DNA of 64,000 nucleotides from the NCBI RefSeq assembly GCF_014646515.1, contig NZ_BMNK01000019.1, positions 121,453 to 185,452 of the forward strand, read 5' to 3'. Below the pieces are notes generated by a model. The model saw only the letters and a program-made list of their open reading frames with translations. It did not search any database and had not been told where the DNA came from. Within the stretch, counting starts at the first letter, position 1. The number at the start of each line of letters is the position of its first letter. The stretch comes from Nonomuraea glycinis. GTDB lineage: Bacteria > Actinomycetota > Actinomycetes > Streptosporangiales > Streptosporangiaceae. Shown piece after piece: positions 1-9,940 of the stretch. The translations under genes were made by a program, and so were the position numbers.

Positions 1-153
1 TCGCTGACCACGGCGCGCGAGTATCGTTCGCTGTGGAAGCTGGAGCCTCAGGCGCACGCCCTCATCGAGGCGCTCTACCACCAGCACGGCATCGTCGACA
101 CCGGCACCTTCCCGGTCATCGCCGCCGACGGGCGGGTGCTGACCAAGTCATAG
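1..153 (+). CDS. C-terminal fragment of an unrecognised protein
   Basis: The window opens inside a reading frame that begins before position 1 and stops at TAG 151-153, leaving the last 50 residues. The fragment has the same strong G/C third-position bias as the neighbours, contains a short helix-like stretch (ALIEALYHQHGIV) and ends GRVLTKS. I do not recognise a family from this piece. It is followed 21 bases later by the DUF2786 gene on the same strand, so the two may be cotranscribed. Confidence 0.55.
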   Translation, partial: SLTTAREYRSLWKLEPQAHALIEALYHQHGIVDTGTFPVIAADGRVLTKS

Positions 154-174
154 GTCCCAGGAGCGGGGGAGTGG

Positions 175-864
175 GTGCGCGGACGCACGCTGGAGCGGGT
201 CAGGAAACTGCTGGCCAAGGCCGAGCGTACGGACAACGAGCACGAGCGGGCCGCCTTCATGGCGGCGGCGTCCGCGCTCATGGCCAAGTACGGCATCGAC
301 TCCCTCGACCCGGAGCGGCCCCGCCAGGCGCCTGGCGACCGGATCGTCACCGTCCCCGGCCCCTGGGCCGGGGAGAAGGCCCGGCTGGTCAGCCTGGTCG
401 CCCAGGCGCTGCGCTGCCGCCCGCTGCTCATCGGGCGCGGCGACGGCGGGCACCGGGTGCACGTGTTCGGCTTCGCCGCCGATCTGGAGCGCGCGGAGCT
501 GCTCGCCACGTCCCTGCTGCTGCAGATGGCCTCCGGCCTGGCCCGCGTACGGCCGCCGGGTGAGGTGACGGCCGTGCGGGCCTACCGGCGGTCGTGGCTG
601 CTCGGCTTCACCGACGAGGTCTACCGGCTGCTGCGCGAGGCCGAGCGGCGCGCCGAGGCCGAGGCGCCGGTGGCGGGCACCGCCCTCGTCCTCGCGGACC
701 GGCACGCCGAGGTCGAGCGCGCGGTGGCGGCGGCCTACCCGCGCATCCGGCTCAGCGTGCCCCGCACCAGCGGCAGCGGCTACGGCGACGGCGTGGCGGC
801 GGGCCGCCGAGCCGACCTCGGCCGCACCCGCGTCCACCACGACGCCCCCCGCGAACTCACCTGA
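175..864 (+). CDS. DUF2786 domain-containing protein
   Basis: A 229-residue protein whose N-terminus (RVRKLLAKAERTDNEHERAAF, then LMAKYGID) is the helical signature of DUF2786, a family of unknown biochemical role found in phage-like and chromosomal actinobacterial genes. The rest is rich in Arg, Ala and Leu and has no motif I can name. The GTG start at 175 is preceded by a purine-rich GGGGGAG stretch. There are no membrane segments, so it should be cytoplasmic. The overlapping open frames on both strands here are shadows of this gene. Confidence 0.75.
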   Translation: MRGRTLERVRKLLAKAERTDNEHERAAFMAAASALMAKYGIDSLDPERPRQAPGDRIVTVPGPWAGEKARLVSLVAQALRCRPLLIGRGDGGHRVHVFGFAADLERAELLATSLLLQMASGLARVRPPGEVTAVRAYRRSWLLGFTDEVYRLLREAERRAEAEAPVAGTALVLADRHAEVERAVAAAYPRIRLSVPRTSGSGYGDGVAAGRRADLGRTRVHHDAPRELT

Positions 865-870
865 AGGTCT

Positions 871-2502
<1,632 letters not shown>

Positions 2503-2606
2503 GGGGCCACTGTACAAATCTCCGCCAGGACGGCCGGGTCGACACCCGCTCGCGTACATGATCGGAGTTACACTCGCCTGAGCCAACCGAATGGAGTTCT
2601 GGAGCC

Positions 2607-3503
2607 ATGCGATTCGGACTGCTGCTCAACGAGCCCACCGGCCAGGATCCGCTCGCCGAGCTGGGCGACGCGATCGCCCAGGCCGCCGAGGACGGCTTCG
2701 ACTCGGCGTGGTCGTCCCACATCTTCGGCGTCGACGCGCTCACCGCGCTGGCCGTCGCCGGCCGCGGGCACGCCATCGAGCTCGGCACCGCGGTGGTGCC
2801 CGTCTACCCGCGCCACCCGGCCGCGCTCGCCCAGCAGGCGATGACCGCCAACGCCGCCCTGGGCGGGCGGCTGACGCTCGGCATCGGGCTCTCGCACCAG
2901 GTCGTGATCGAGAACATGTACGGCTACAGCTACGACAAGCCCGCCCGGCACATGACGGAGTATCTGAACGTCCTGCTGCCCGCCTCCCGCGGCGAGCAGG
3001 TGGACTACACCGGCGAGACCGTGAAGGCCAATATCCGGCTCGGCACGCCGGGCGCCGGTTTCCCGGTGCTCATCGCCGCGCTCGGCCCGCGCATGCTCAA
3101 GCTGGCGGGCACCGTGGCCGACGGCACCGTGCTCTGGATGACCGGCCCCAAGACCGTCGCCGACCACATCGCGCCCACGATCAACGCGGCCGCCGCCGAG
3201 GCCGGCCGCGAGCCCCCGCGCATCGTCTGCGAGCTGCCCGTCAGCGTCACCGACGACCCCGACGCCGCCAGGGCCCGCGCCAACGAGATCTTCGAGGTGT
3301 ACGGCCAGCTCCCCTCCTACCGCGCCATGCTGGACCGCGAGGGCGCGGCCGGTCCCGGGGACGTGGCGATCGTCGGCGACGAGTCCTCCGTCCGTGCCCA
3401 GATCGACCAGCTCGCCGAGGCCGGCGTCACCGACTTCGTGGCCGCCGTGCTGGGCGACCGCCGGCGCACTCTCGACGTGCTGATCGGCGCGTCGAAGGGC
3501 TGA
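2607..3503 (+). CDS. LLM-class (F420-type) oxidoreductase
   Basis: A 298-residue luciferase-like monooxygenase-fold protein. The start MRFGLLLNEP, the segment RLTLGIGLSHQVVIENMYG, and the later FPVLIAALGPRMLKLAGTVADGTVLWM are typical of actinobacterial F420-dependent members that use reduced F420 rather than FMN. The cofactor assignment is from family knowledge and was not demonstrated here. Substrate is unknown. The ATG at 2607 has a GGAG sequence six bases upstream. It is divergent from pgm and is followed 30 bases later by a lysozyme-like gene. Confidence 0.85.
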   Translation: MRFGLLLNEPTGQDPLAELGDAIAQAAEDGFDSAWSSHIFGVDALTALAVAGRGHAIELGTAVVPVYPRHPAALAQQAMTANAALGGRLTLGIGLSHQVVIENMYGYSYDKPARHMTEYLNVLLPASRGEQVDYTGETVKANIRLGTPGAGFPVLIAALGPRMLKLAGTVADGTVLWMTGPKTVADHIAPTINAAAAEAGREPPRIVCELPVSVTDDPDAARARANEIFEVYGQLPSYRAMLDREGAAGPGDVAIVGDESSVRAQIDQLAEAGVTDFVAAVLGDRRRTLDVLIGASKG

Positions 3504-3533
3504 CCAGGTGGCGTCGCCATAAACTCCGGCACG

Positions 3534-4139
3534 ATGAAGGGCTTGCTGCACGGCATAGACGTGTCCAACTGGCAGGGCTCCGTCGACTGGGGCGGGCACG
3601 CCCGGTCCGGAGTGGCGTTCGCCTTCGCCAAGGCCACCGAGGGAGGCGACTTCACCGACCGGTGGTTCGCCCGCAACTGGGACGGCATGCGGGAGAGCTG
3701 GATCGTCTGCGGCGCCTACCACTTCGCCCGCCCCAAGGGCGACCCCGGCGAGCAGGCACGCCACTTCCTGCACACCGTCAGGGCGGCGGGCGGGCTGCGC
3801 CGCGGCGACCTGATCGCGCTCGACCTGGAGACCGCCGACGGGCAGCGGCCCGAGGAGGTCGCCCGCTACGCCCGCCGCTGGTGCCACGTCGTCGAACGGC
3901 GCTCGGGCGTGCGCCCGTTCATCTACACCTTCCACTCCTTCGCGGCCGCGGGTCACTGCGCCGGGCTGGAGCGCTATCCGCTCTGGATCGCCAGCCCGCA
4001 CAGCCATCGCGGCAGGCCCGAGGTGCCCCGGCCCTGGCAGGACTGGACGATCCACCAGCACGCCAACAGCCCCGTCGACCGTAACGTGTTCCACGGCAGC
4101 CGCCGGGACCTGACCAGGCTGGGGTTCGACCCGCGATAG
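3534..4139 (+). CDS. GH25 (Chalaropsis-type) lysozyme-like protein
   Basis: A 201-residue glycoside hydrolase family 25 domain with almost nothing else. It begins HGIDVSNWQG, continues with AFAKATEG, YHFARP and the LDLET segment carrying the expected catalytic Asp/Glu, and ends with a DRNVF strand. GH25 enzymes cut the N-acetylmuramic acid to N-acetylglucosamine bond of peptidoglycan. There is no signal peptide or wall-binding repeat, so export would need a non-classical route or the protein may act inside the cell. Its order just ahead of thrS is compatible with cotranscription, but a 38-base gap separates them. Confidence 0.85.
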   Translation: MKGLLHGIDVSNWQGSVDWGGHARSGVAFAFAKATEGGDFTDRWFARNWDGMRESWIVCGAYHFARPKGDPGEQARHFLHTVRAAGGLRRGDLIALDLETADGQRPEEVARYARRWCHVVERRSGVRPFIYTFHSFAAAGHCAGLERYPLWIASPHSHRGRPEVPRPWQDWTIHQHANSPVDRNVFHGSRRDLTRLGFDPR

Positions 4140-4177
4140 CATCGGATCACCATCTCGTGCCATCCAAGGGAGCCATC

Positions 4178-6142
4178 GTGTCAGCCGAGCTACGCATCAC
4201 CCTCGCCGGAGCCGAGCGTGTGGTCGAGGCCGGCACGACGGCCGGCGAGGCGCTGGAGGCCGACGGCCGCGCCGTCATCGCCGCCCAGGTCAACGGCGAG
4301 GCCCGCGACCTGGCCTGGCAGCTGGAGCAGGGCGACGTGGTCGAGCCCATCGAGATCTCCAGCGAGCAGGGCAGGGCGATCGTCCGCCACTCCACCGCGC
4401 ACGTCATGGCGCAGGCGGTGCAGGAGCTGTTCCCCGAGGCCAAGCTGGGCATCGGCCCGCCGGTCGACAACGGGTTCTACTACGACTTCGACGTCGCCCA
4501 GGCCTTCCACCCCGACGACATCAAGCGCATCGAGAAGCGCATGCGCGAGATCGTCAAGCAGGGCCAGCTGTTCTCCCGCCGGGCCGTGACCGACGACGAG
4601 GCCCGCCAGGAGCTTGCCGCCGAGCCGTACAAACTGGAGCTCATCGGGCTCAAGGGCGGCGCCGCGGACGAGGAGTCGGTGGAGGTCGGCGCGGGGCAGC
4701 TGACCATCTACGACAACCTCGACGCCAAGACCGGCGACCTGCGCTGGAAGGACCTGTGCCGCGGCCCGCACGTGCCGTCGACCCGGTCCATCCCCGCCTT
4801 CAAGCTGATGCGCTCCGGCGGCGCCTACTGGCGCGGCAGCGAGAAGAACCCGCAGCTCCAGCGCATCTACGGCACCGCCTGGGAGTCCCGCGACAAGCAG
4901 GACGACTACCTCAAGCTGCTGGAGGAGGCCGAGAAGCGCGACCACCGCAAGCTCGGCGCGGAGCTGGACCTGTTCAGCTTCCCGCCGGAGCTGGGCAGCG
5001 GGCTGCCGATCTTCCATCCCAAGGGCGGGATCATCCGCAAGGAGATGGAAGATTACATGCGCAGGCGGCAGGGCGAGGCGGGCTACGAGTTCGTCAACAC
5101 CCCGCACATCACCAAGTCGACGCTGTTCGAGACCTCCGGTCACCTGCCGTGGTATGCCGAGGACATGTTCCCGCCCTTCGAGCTGGAGGGCATCGAATAC
5201 CGCGTCAAGCCGATGAACTGCCCGATGCACAACCTGATCTTCCGGGCGCGCGGGCGCTCCTACCGTGAGCTGCCGCTGCGGCTGTGCGAGTTCGGCTCGG
5301 TCTACCGCTACGAGAAGTCGGGCGTGGTGCACGGCCTGACCCGGGTGCGCGGCATGACGCAGGACGACTCGCACATCTACTGCACCCGCGAGCAGATGGT
5401 CGGCGAGATCAAGAGCCTGCTCACCTTCGTGCTCAGCGTGCTGCGCGACTTCGGCCTGGCGGAGTTCTACCTGGAGCTGTCCACCCGCGACGACTCCGAC
5501 AAGTTCATCGGCGACCCGGCCGACTGGGACGAGGCCACCGCCGCGCTGCGCCAGACGGCCGAGGAGTCCGGGCTGGAGCTGGTCGACGATCCGGGCGGCG
5601 CCGCCTTCTACGGCCCCAAGATCTCGGTCCAGGCCAAGGACGCGATCGGCCGCACCTGGCAGCTGTCCACCATCCAGCTCGACCTCAACCAGCCCAAGCG
5701 GTTCGAGCTCGAATACCAGGCCGCCGACGGCAGCCGCCAGACGCCCGTCATGATCCACCGGGCGCTGTTCGGCTCGATCGAGCGCTTCCTCGGTGTGCTC
5801 ACCGAGCACTACGCCGGCGCGTTCCCGCCCTGGCTGTCCCCGGTCCAGGCGGTCGGCATCCCGATCGCCGACGCCCACGCCCCCTACCTCCAGGACATCG
5901 CCAAGCGGCTGCGCGAGCGCGGCATCCGGGTCGAGGTGGACGTGGCCGACGACCGGATGCAGAAGAAGATCCGCAACGCGCAGAAGGCCAAGGTGCCGTT
6001 CATGCTGCTCGCGGGCGACGACGACATCGCCAACGGCGCGGTGTCCTTCCGCTACCGCAACGGCGAGCAGAAGAACGGCGTCCCGGTGGACGAGGCGATC
6101 GCCGAGATCATCGACGCCGTTGAGCGCCGCGTCCAGGTCTGA
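4178..6142 (+). CDS. thrS: Threonyl-tRNA synthetase
   Basis: Charges tRNA-Thr and edits mischarged Ser-tRNA-Thr. The 654-residue chain has the usual layout: an N-terminal TGS domain (about 1-60), the editing domain with HSTAH near residue 72 and CRGPH near residue 195, a class II catalytic core containing MNCPMH, and a C-terminal anticodon-binding domain. The GTG start at 4178 sits behind AAGGGAG; an in-frame GTG at 4157 lacks a good ribosome binding site. In M. tuberculosis thrS also precedes an AP4A-phosphorylase HIT gene and pgsA; here about 3 kb of other genes intervene before HIT. No T-box leader was seen upstream. Confidence 0.97.
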   Translation: MSAELRITLAGAERVVEAGTTAGEALEADGRAVIAAQVNGEARDLAWQLEQGDVVEPIEISSEQGRAIVRHSTAHVMAQAVQELFPEAKLGIGPPVDNGFYYDFDVAQAFHPDDIKRIEKRMREIVKQGQLFSRRAVTDDEARQELAAEPYKLELIGLKGGAADEESVEVGAGQLTIYDNLDAKTGDLRWKDLCRGPHVPSTRSIPAFKLMRSGGAYWRGSEKNPQLQRIYGTAWESRDKQDDYLKLLEEAEKRDHRKLGAELDLFSFPPELGSGLPIFHPKGGIIRKEMEDYMRRRQGEAGYEFVNTPHITKSTLFETSGHLPWYAEDMFPPFELEGIEYRVKPMNCPMHNLIFRARGRSYRELPLRLCEFGSVYRYEKSGVVHGLTRVRGMTQDDSHIYCTREQMVGEIKSLLTFVLSVLRDFGLAEFYLELSTRDDSDKFIGDPADWDEATAALRQTAEESGLELVDDPGGAAFYGPKISVQAKDAIGRTWQLSTIQLDLNQPKRFELEYQAADGSRQTPVMIHRALFGSIERFLGVLTEHYAGAFPPWLSPVQAVGIPIADAHAPYLQDIAKRLRERGIRVEVDVADDRMQKKIRNAQKAKVPFMLLAGDDDIANGAVSFRYRNGEQKNGVPVDEAIAEIIDAVERRVQV

Positions 6143-6217
6143 CCGCGGCGAGGCCCCTCGCGGGTCCGGCCCGCCGCGCCCGGCTGCCTCCTCGAAGCGA
6201 CGGGGGCGGCCGGGACC

Positions 6218-6299
6218 GCTCGGTCAGCCATCATCGCTCGGTCAGCCATCATCGCTCGGTCAGTTGGGGTCGCTCGGTCAGTTGGGGTCGCTCGGTCAG
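6218..6299. repeat. 18-bp tandem repeat, about 4.6 copies
   Basis: Four complete 18-base units begin at 6218, 6236, 6254 and 6272, and a 10-base partial copy begins at 6290. All share GCTCGGTCAG. The first two end CCATCATC and the next two end TTGGGGTC. The array overlaps the stop codon of the PIG-L gene on the minus strand. Each unit carries TGA in that gene's frame, giving five in-frame stops at 18-base intervals. There are no spacers of the CRISPR type. Confidence 0.95.
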
Positions 6300-7018
6300 C
6301 GGGGATAGAGGCGGAAGGTCACGGCGGGGTCGCCGTTGAAGTGCTTCGCCGCCTGACGGACGGTGTCTTCGACGAAGGTACGGGCGTAGGTCTCGGGGTC
6401 CTCGTCGGTGAGGGCCTCGATGTAGGCGCGGTGCTCGATGAGGGAACGGACGCCTGCCTCCAGGCCGTCGGTGACGTCCACGGCGTGGGTCGGGGAGTCG
6501 GTGCCCGCGACGGCGACCCAGCGGACGCCGTCCCACGGCTCAGCGTCGGTGTCGCGAAATATCCACCTGTTTCCGGCGTCACCGGCGGCGTCCAAGGTGG
6601 CCCTGCCGACTGCTCTGTGATCCGGGGTGTTCCACACCGTGCCGTCCCAGGTGTCGTCGAAGTTGAGCGTGATCACCAGCTCGGGGCGGTGCCTGCGGAT
6701 GGCGGCCGTGAGATCCCGGCGCAGCGCCGTACCGTATTCGATCACGCCATCGGCGTGGTCGAGGAACTCGACGCTCGTCACGCCGACCACGGCGGCACTG
6801 GCACGCTGCTCCCGCTCGCGCACCGGACCGGCCTGGGCCGGTTCGAGCGTGTCGATACCGGCCTCGCCGCGCGTGGCGAGCAGGTAGGTGACCTCCCGCC
6901 CCTCACCGGTCCAGGTCGCCACGGCCGCCGCGCAGCCGTACTCGAGATCGTCGGGGTGCGCCACCACGGCCAGGGCGCGCCGCCAGTCGCCGGGCATGGG
7001 TGCGAGTTGCTCAGCCAT
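6296..7018 (-). CDS. PIG-L family deacetylase
   Basis: A 240-residue member of the zinc-dependent PIG-L/LmbE family, which removes acetyl groups from N-acetylglucosamine-type substrates; MshB of mycothiol synthesis is one member. The metal motif AHPDD lies at residues 20-24, followed by a second conserved region with HRAVG. The true substrate cannot be read from sequence. The ATG at 7018 is preferred; a GTG at 7027 in the same frame is possible, and neither has a strong ribosome binding site. The gene is divergent from the sigma factor with a gap of about 50 bases. Its stop codon lies inside the 18-bp repeat array. Confidence 0.85.
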   Translation of the reverse strand: MAEQLAPMPGDWRRALAVVAHPDDLEYGCAAAVATWTGEGREVTYLLATRGEAGIDTLEPAQAGPVREREQRASAAVVGVTSVEFLDHADGVIEYGTALRRDLTAAIRRHRPELVITLNFDDTWDGTVWNTPDHRAVGRATLDAAGDAGNRWIFRDTDAEPWDGVRWVAVAGTDSPTHAVDVTDGLEAGVRSLIEHRAYIEALTDEDPETYARTFVEDTVRQAAKHFNGDPAVTFRLYPR

Positions 7019-7070
7019 GCCCGTCACCGTAAGCCGGTCAAGCCCGAATCCGTCGGACCCGGGGCTTACG

Positions 7071-8132
7071 ATGGCCGGCGTGAATGGCGAATCGGGGGCT
7101 GGTGTGGGGACGCGGCCACAGGGGGCGGCCCAAGCGGGCGAGGGTGTCGAGGCGGTTCGGGCGGGCGATCAGGCGGCGTTCGCCGAGCTGGCCGAGCGCT
7201 ATCGGCATGAGGTGCAGGTGCACTGCTACCGGATGCTCGGGTCCTACGTCGAGGCCGAGGACATGGTGCAGGAGGCGCTGCTGAAGGCGTGGCGCGGGCG
7301 GGAGACGTTCGAGGGGCGTTCGACGTTCAGGGCTTGGCTCTACCGGATCGCCACGAACGTGTGCCTCGATGCCCTGTCCGGCCCGGCTCGCTCGCGTGAG
7401 GTCGTGGTGACCATGGAGGGCGGCGAGCGATCGGCACTGGCGGAGGTGCCGTGGCTGCAGCCCTACCCTGATCGGTTGCTGGACCTGGCGGGGCCGGGCG
7501 ACGGGGAGCCGGACGCGCTCGTGGTCTCCAGGGAGACGGTCGAGCTCGCCTACCTGGCCGCCATCCAGCACCTGCCGCCGCGTCAGCGGGCGGTGCTCAT
7601 CCTGCGTGACGTGGCGGGCTGGCCGGCCGAGGAGACCGCGGGAGCGCTGGAGATGAGCGTGGCGGCGGTCAAGAGCGCCCTGCAGCGGGCCAGGGCGACC
7701 CTCCGCCTGCACCTGCCCGAGCGGCGCTCCCAGTGGGGCCCGGCGAGCAGGCCGAGCGAGGAGGAGCGGGCGGTGCTGCGGCGCTACATGCGGGCCTCGG
7801 AGGAGGGCGACCTGGTGAGCCTGGCCGCGCTGCTCCGCGAGGACGCCCGTCAGGCGATGCCGCCCGCGGCTCTGCTGTACGCCGGGCGCGAGGCGATCCT
7901 GGACATGTGGCGTCCGGTCGTGGAGGGGGCGCAGGCGTGGGGCGAGTGGCGGTCCATCCTCACCTTCGCCAACCGGCGGCCCGCGGTCGCCAACTATGTC
8001 CGGCGCGGTGGCGAGACCGCGTTCACGGCCGTCAATCTCGATGTGGTGCGCATCGAGGACGGACTGATCGCGGAGATCACCACGTTCGCCCCGGAGGTGC
8101 TCCCCGCCTTCGGCCTCCCGGACACCCTCTGA
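7071..8132 (+). CDS. ECF sigma factor with C-terminal SnoaL-like domain (SigG/TIGR02960-like)
   Basis: A 353-residue extracytoplasmic-function sigma factor. Region 2 (about residues 25-100) contains HCYRMLGSYVEAEDMVQEAL and the promoter-melting segment FRAWLYRIATN. Region 4 (about 165-215) contains the LPPRQRAVLILRDV and VAAVKSALQRAR helices. A long linker contains PWLQPYPD, typical of the SigG-like group. The last 120 residues resemble a SnoaL-type fold, which in related sigma factors tunes activity in place of a separate anti-sigma factor. No anti-sigma gene is adjacent. ATG 7071 or GTG 7080 are both possible starts, with no obvious ribosome binding site, so the transcript may be leaderless. 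The DUF1579 gene downstream is a natural candidate target. Confidence 0.85.
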   Translation: MAGVNGESGAGVGTRPQGAAQAGEGVEAVRAGDQAAFAELAERYRHEVQVHCYRMLGSYVEAEDMVQEALLKAWRGRETFEGRSTFRAWLYRIATNVCLDALSGPARSREVVVTMEGGERSALAEVPWLQPYPDRLLDLAGPGDGEPDALVVSRETVELAYLAAIQHLPPRQRAVLILRDVAGWPAEETAGALEMSVAAVKSALQRARATLRLHLPERRSQWGPASRPSEEERAVLRRYMRASEEGDLVSLAALLREDARQAMPPAALLYAGREAILDMWRPVVEGAQAWGEWRSILTFANRRPAVANYVRRGGETAFTAVNLDVVRIEDGLIAEITTFAPEVLPAFGLPDTL

Positions 8133-8143
8133 CCAGCGAAAAA

Positions 8144-8155
8144 AGGAAATTTCCT
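8144..8155. repeat. 12-bp palindrome between the sigma factor and DUF1579 genes
   Basis: AGGAAATTTCCT is a perfect palindrome 12 bases after the sigma factor stop. It sits in an A/T-rich patch of a G/C-rich chromosome, about 90 bases ahead of the DUF1579 gene. Its core GGAAATTTCC recurs at 19389-19398, upstream of the phoD gene. It may be a protein binding site. That role is an inference. Confidence 0.4.
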
Positions 8156-8245
8156 GAATTATCCCTCCGGGCCGATTCCTTTCGCCGCGCCCTCCGGTCA
8201 TATGGGCGACACCGGTTGAAACGACGAACCAAAGGGATCACCGAC

Positions 8246-8707
8246 ATGACCGAGCACACCACCACCGGTAGCACCGCCGCCGACACGGCTCGGCCGGACG
8301 CTCAGCTCAAGGCCCTGGACCGGCTGGTGGGCACCTGGCGGGTGACCGGCGGCGCCGAGGGCACCGCCACCTACCGCTGGCTCGACGGCGGCTTCTTCCT
8401 CATCCAGGAGGTCGAGCTCGAGCAGTACGGCCGGCGGATCAGCGGCGTGGAGATGATCGGCCGGGAGCGGCCCTTCGGCGCGGAGCAGCCCGGCGAGGAC
8501 ATCAAGTCCCGCTTCTACGACAACCAGGGCAACACCTTCGACTACGTGTACGAACTCGACGGCGACACGCTCACCATCTGGGGCGGCGAGAAGGGCTCAC
8601 CCGCCTACTACCGAGGCACGTTCAGCCCCGACGGCGACACCGCCACCGGCGCCTGGATCTACCCGGGCGGTGGCGGCTACGACTCGAACATGACCCGTCT
8701 GAAGTAA
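8246..8707 (+). CDS. DUF1579 family protein
   Basis: A 153-residue soluble protein with a disordered Thr/Ala-rich N-terminus, then the DUF1579 pattern LDRLVGTWRVTGG, YRWLDGGFFLIQEVE, and a run of beta strands ending GGGYDSNMTRLK. The family is lipocalin-like in predicted shape and has no established reaction. ATG 8246 has AAAGGGA upstream at a good distance. The gene follows the ECF sigma factor by 113 bases and may be controlled by it. It converges on the Asp23 gene. Confidence 0.8.
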   Translation: MTEHTTTGSTAADTARPDAQLKALDRLVGTWRVTGGAEGTATYRWLDGGFFLIQEVELEQYGRRISGVEMIGRERPFGAEQPGEDIKSRFYDNQGNTFDYVYELDGDTLTIWGGEKGSPAYYRGTFSPDGDTATGAWIYPGGGGYDSNMTRLK

Positions 8708-8750
8708 CACCGGAGCGGGCCGGTAAGCCCGTGCACGGGGGTGGCGCGGG

Positions 8751-9314
8751 TCAGAACGGGTCGTCCTCCTCGGGGGCCGGACTGGGTCGGGCCTCGCCGG
8801 GGAGGCGGACGTCGTCGACCGTCACGTTCACCTCGATGACCCGCATGCCCAGCATCCGGCTGACGCTGCCGGCGACGTTGGCCTTGACCTCGCCGGCGAC
8901 CTCCATCACGACGTGGCCGTACTCGACCACGACGGTCAGGTCGATGCCCACCTGGCGGTCCTGGATCTGGGCGCTCACCCCTTGGGTGCCGCGCCGGGCT
9001 CCGATGCCGATGCGGTCGCGTACCGACTCCAGGGCGCGGGCGAAGTCGCCGCCGAGGTCGGCGACGCCCGGCACCTCCAGGGCGGCCAGGGCGGCGACCT
9101 TCTCCACCACCTCGTCGGCCACCGTGATGCGTCCCTTGACGGCGGTGGCGGGGGAGGACGGCGCGAGTTCGCCGTACGGTCGGGAGGACGGCGAGGGTTC
9201 GCCGTCCGGGGCGGTGGAGCCGTTGGGCGCGGTGGTGAGCGCGCTGTCGGAGGGGAGGTCGTCGTCGGCGGTGGGCTCGGTCGGGGCGGTGTGCTCGGCT
9301 AGGGCGTCGCTCAT
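8751..9314 (-). CDS. Asp23/Gls24 family envelope stress protein
   Basis: A 187-residue protein with a low-complexity Pro/Ser/Asp-rich N-terminal third (about residues 1-58), followed by an Asp23 domain beginning KGRITVADEVVEKVAALAALEVPGV and continuing through GIDLTVVVEYG. Asp23 proteins in Gram-positives associate with the membrane and respond to envelope or alkaline stress. There are no membrane segments here, so attachment would need a partner. It converges on the DUF1579 gene and is divergent from the HIT gene. Confidence 0.88.
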   Translation of the reverse strand: MSDALAEHTAPTEPTADDDLPSDSALTTAPNGSTAPDGEPSPSSRPYGELAPSSPATAVKGRITVADEVVEKVAALAALEVPGVADLGGDFARALESVRDRIGIGARRGTQGVSAQIQDRQVGIDLTVVVEYGHVVMEVAGEVKANVAGSVSRMLGMRVIEVNVTVDDVRLPGEARPSPAPEEDDPF

Positions 9315-9396
9315 GGCAGCCTCCTTCTGGCGTGTCTGGATTGTGCCGGATGTTCACCCCGTTTGTCCGCTGACCCGTGGCTCTATGCTGCTAGAT

Positions 9397-9927
9397 ATGC
9401 ACGATCAGGCAGGAGCCGGGGAGCCGGACAACTTCCAGCGTCTGTGGACCCCGCATCGGATGGCCTACATCAAGGGCGAGAACAAGCCGACGGGGTCGGG
9501 GCCGGAGGACGGCTGCCCGTTCGACGCGATCCCCAAGATGAGCGACGAGGACGGCCTGGTCGTCGCCAGGGGCGAGGTGGTCTACGCGGTGCTCAACCTC
9601 TACCCCTACAACTCCGGCCACCTGATGGTCGTGCCCTACCGCCACGTGTCGGACTACGACGAGCTCGACGGCGCGGAGCTCTGCGAGCTGGGGGAGTTCA
9701 CCCAGCGGTCGGTGCGGGCGCTGCGCGCGGCCAGTGGCGCGCAGGGCTTCAACGTCGGCATGAACCTCGGCCATGTGGCGGGCGCGGGCATCGCCGCCCA
9801 CCTGCATCAGCACATCGTGCCGAGGTGGGGCGGCGACACCAACTTCATGCCGGTGGTCGCGCAGACCAAGGTGCTGCCGCAGCTGCTGCGCGACACGCGG
9901 CAACTGCTCGCCGACACCTGGCGGTGA
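9397..9927 (+). CDS. HIT family protein, AP4A phosphorylase-like
   Basis: A 176-residue histidine-triad protein with the catalytic HLHQHIVPRW segment (H135, H137, H139) and the upstream NLYPYNSGHLMVVPYRH strand. The closest known relative by order and motif is M. tuberculosis Rv2613c, a diadenosine tetraphosphate phosphorylase that lies between thrS and pgsA. The same neighbours are present here, although EF-G2 and a glycosidase gene have come between HIT and pgsA. The two in-frame ATGs at 9385 and 9397 are hard to separate; the second is used. Confidence 0.9.
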   Translation: MHDQAGAGEPDNFQRLWTPHRMAYIKGENKPTGSGPEDGCPFDAIPKMSDEDGLVVARGEVVYAVLNLYPYNSGHLMVVPYRHVSDYDELDGAELCELGEFTQRSVRALRAASGAQGFNVGMNLGHVAGAGIAAHLHQHIVPRWGGDTNFMPVVAQTKVLPQLLRDTRQLLADTWR

Positions 9928-9940
9928 CCGGGCGGGCCGA

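Noticed and set aside
6218..6299. CRISPR array
   Set aside because: The units are only 18 bases and directly abut, with no unique spacers and no cas genes nearby.
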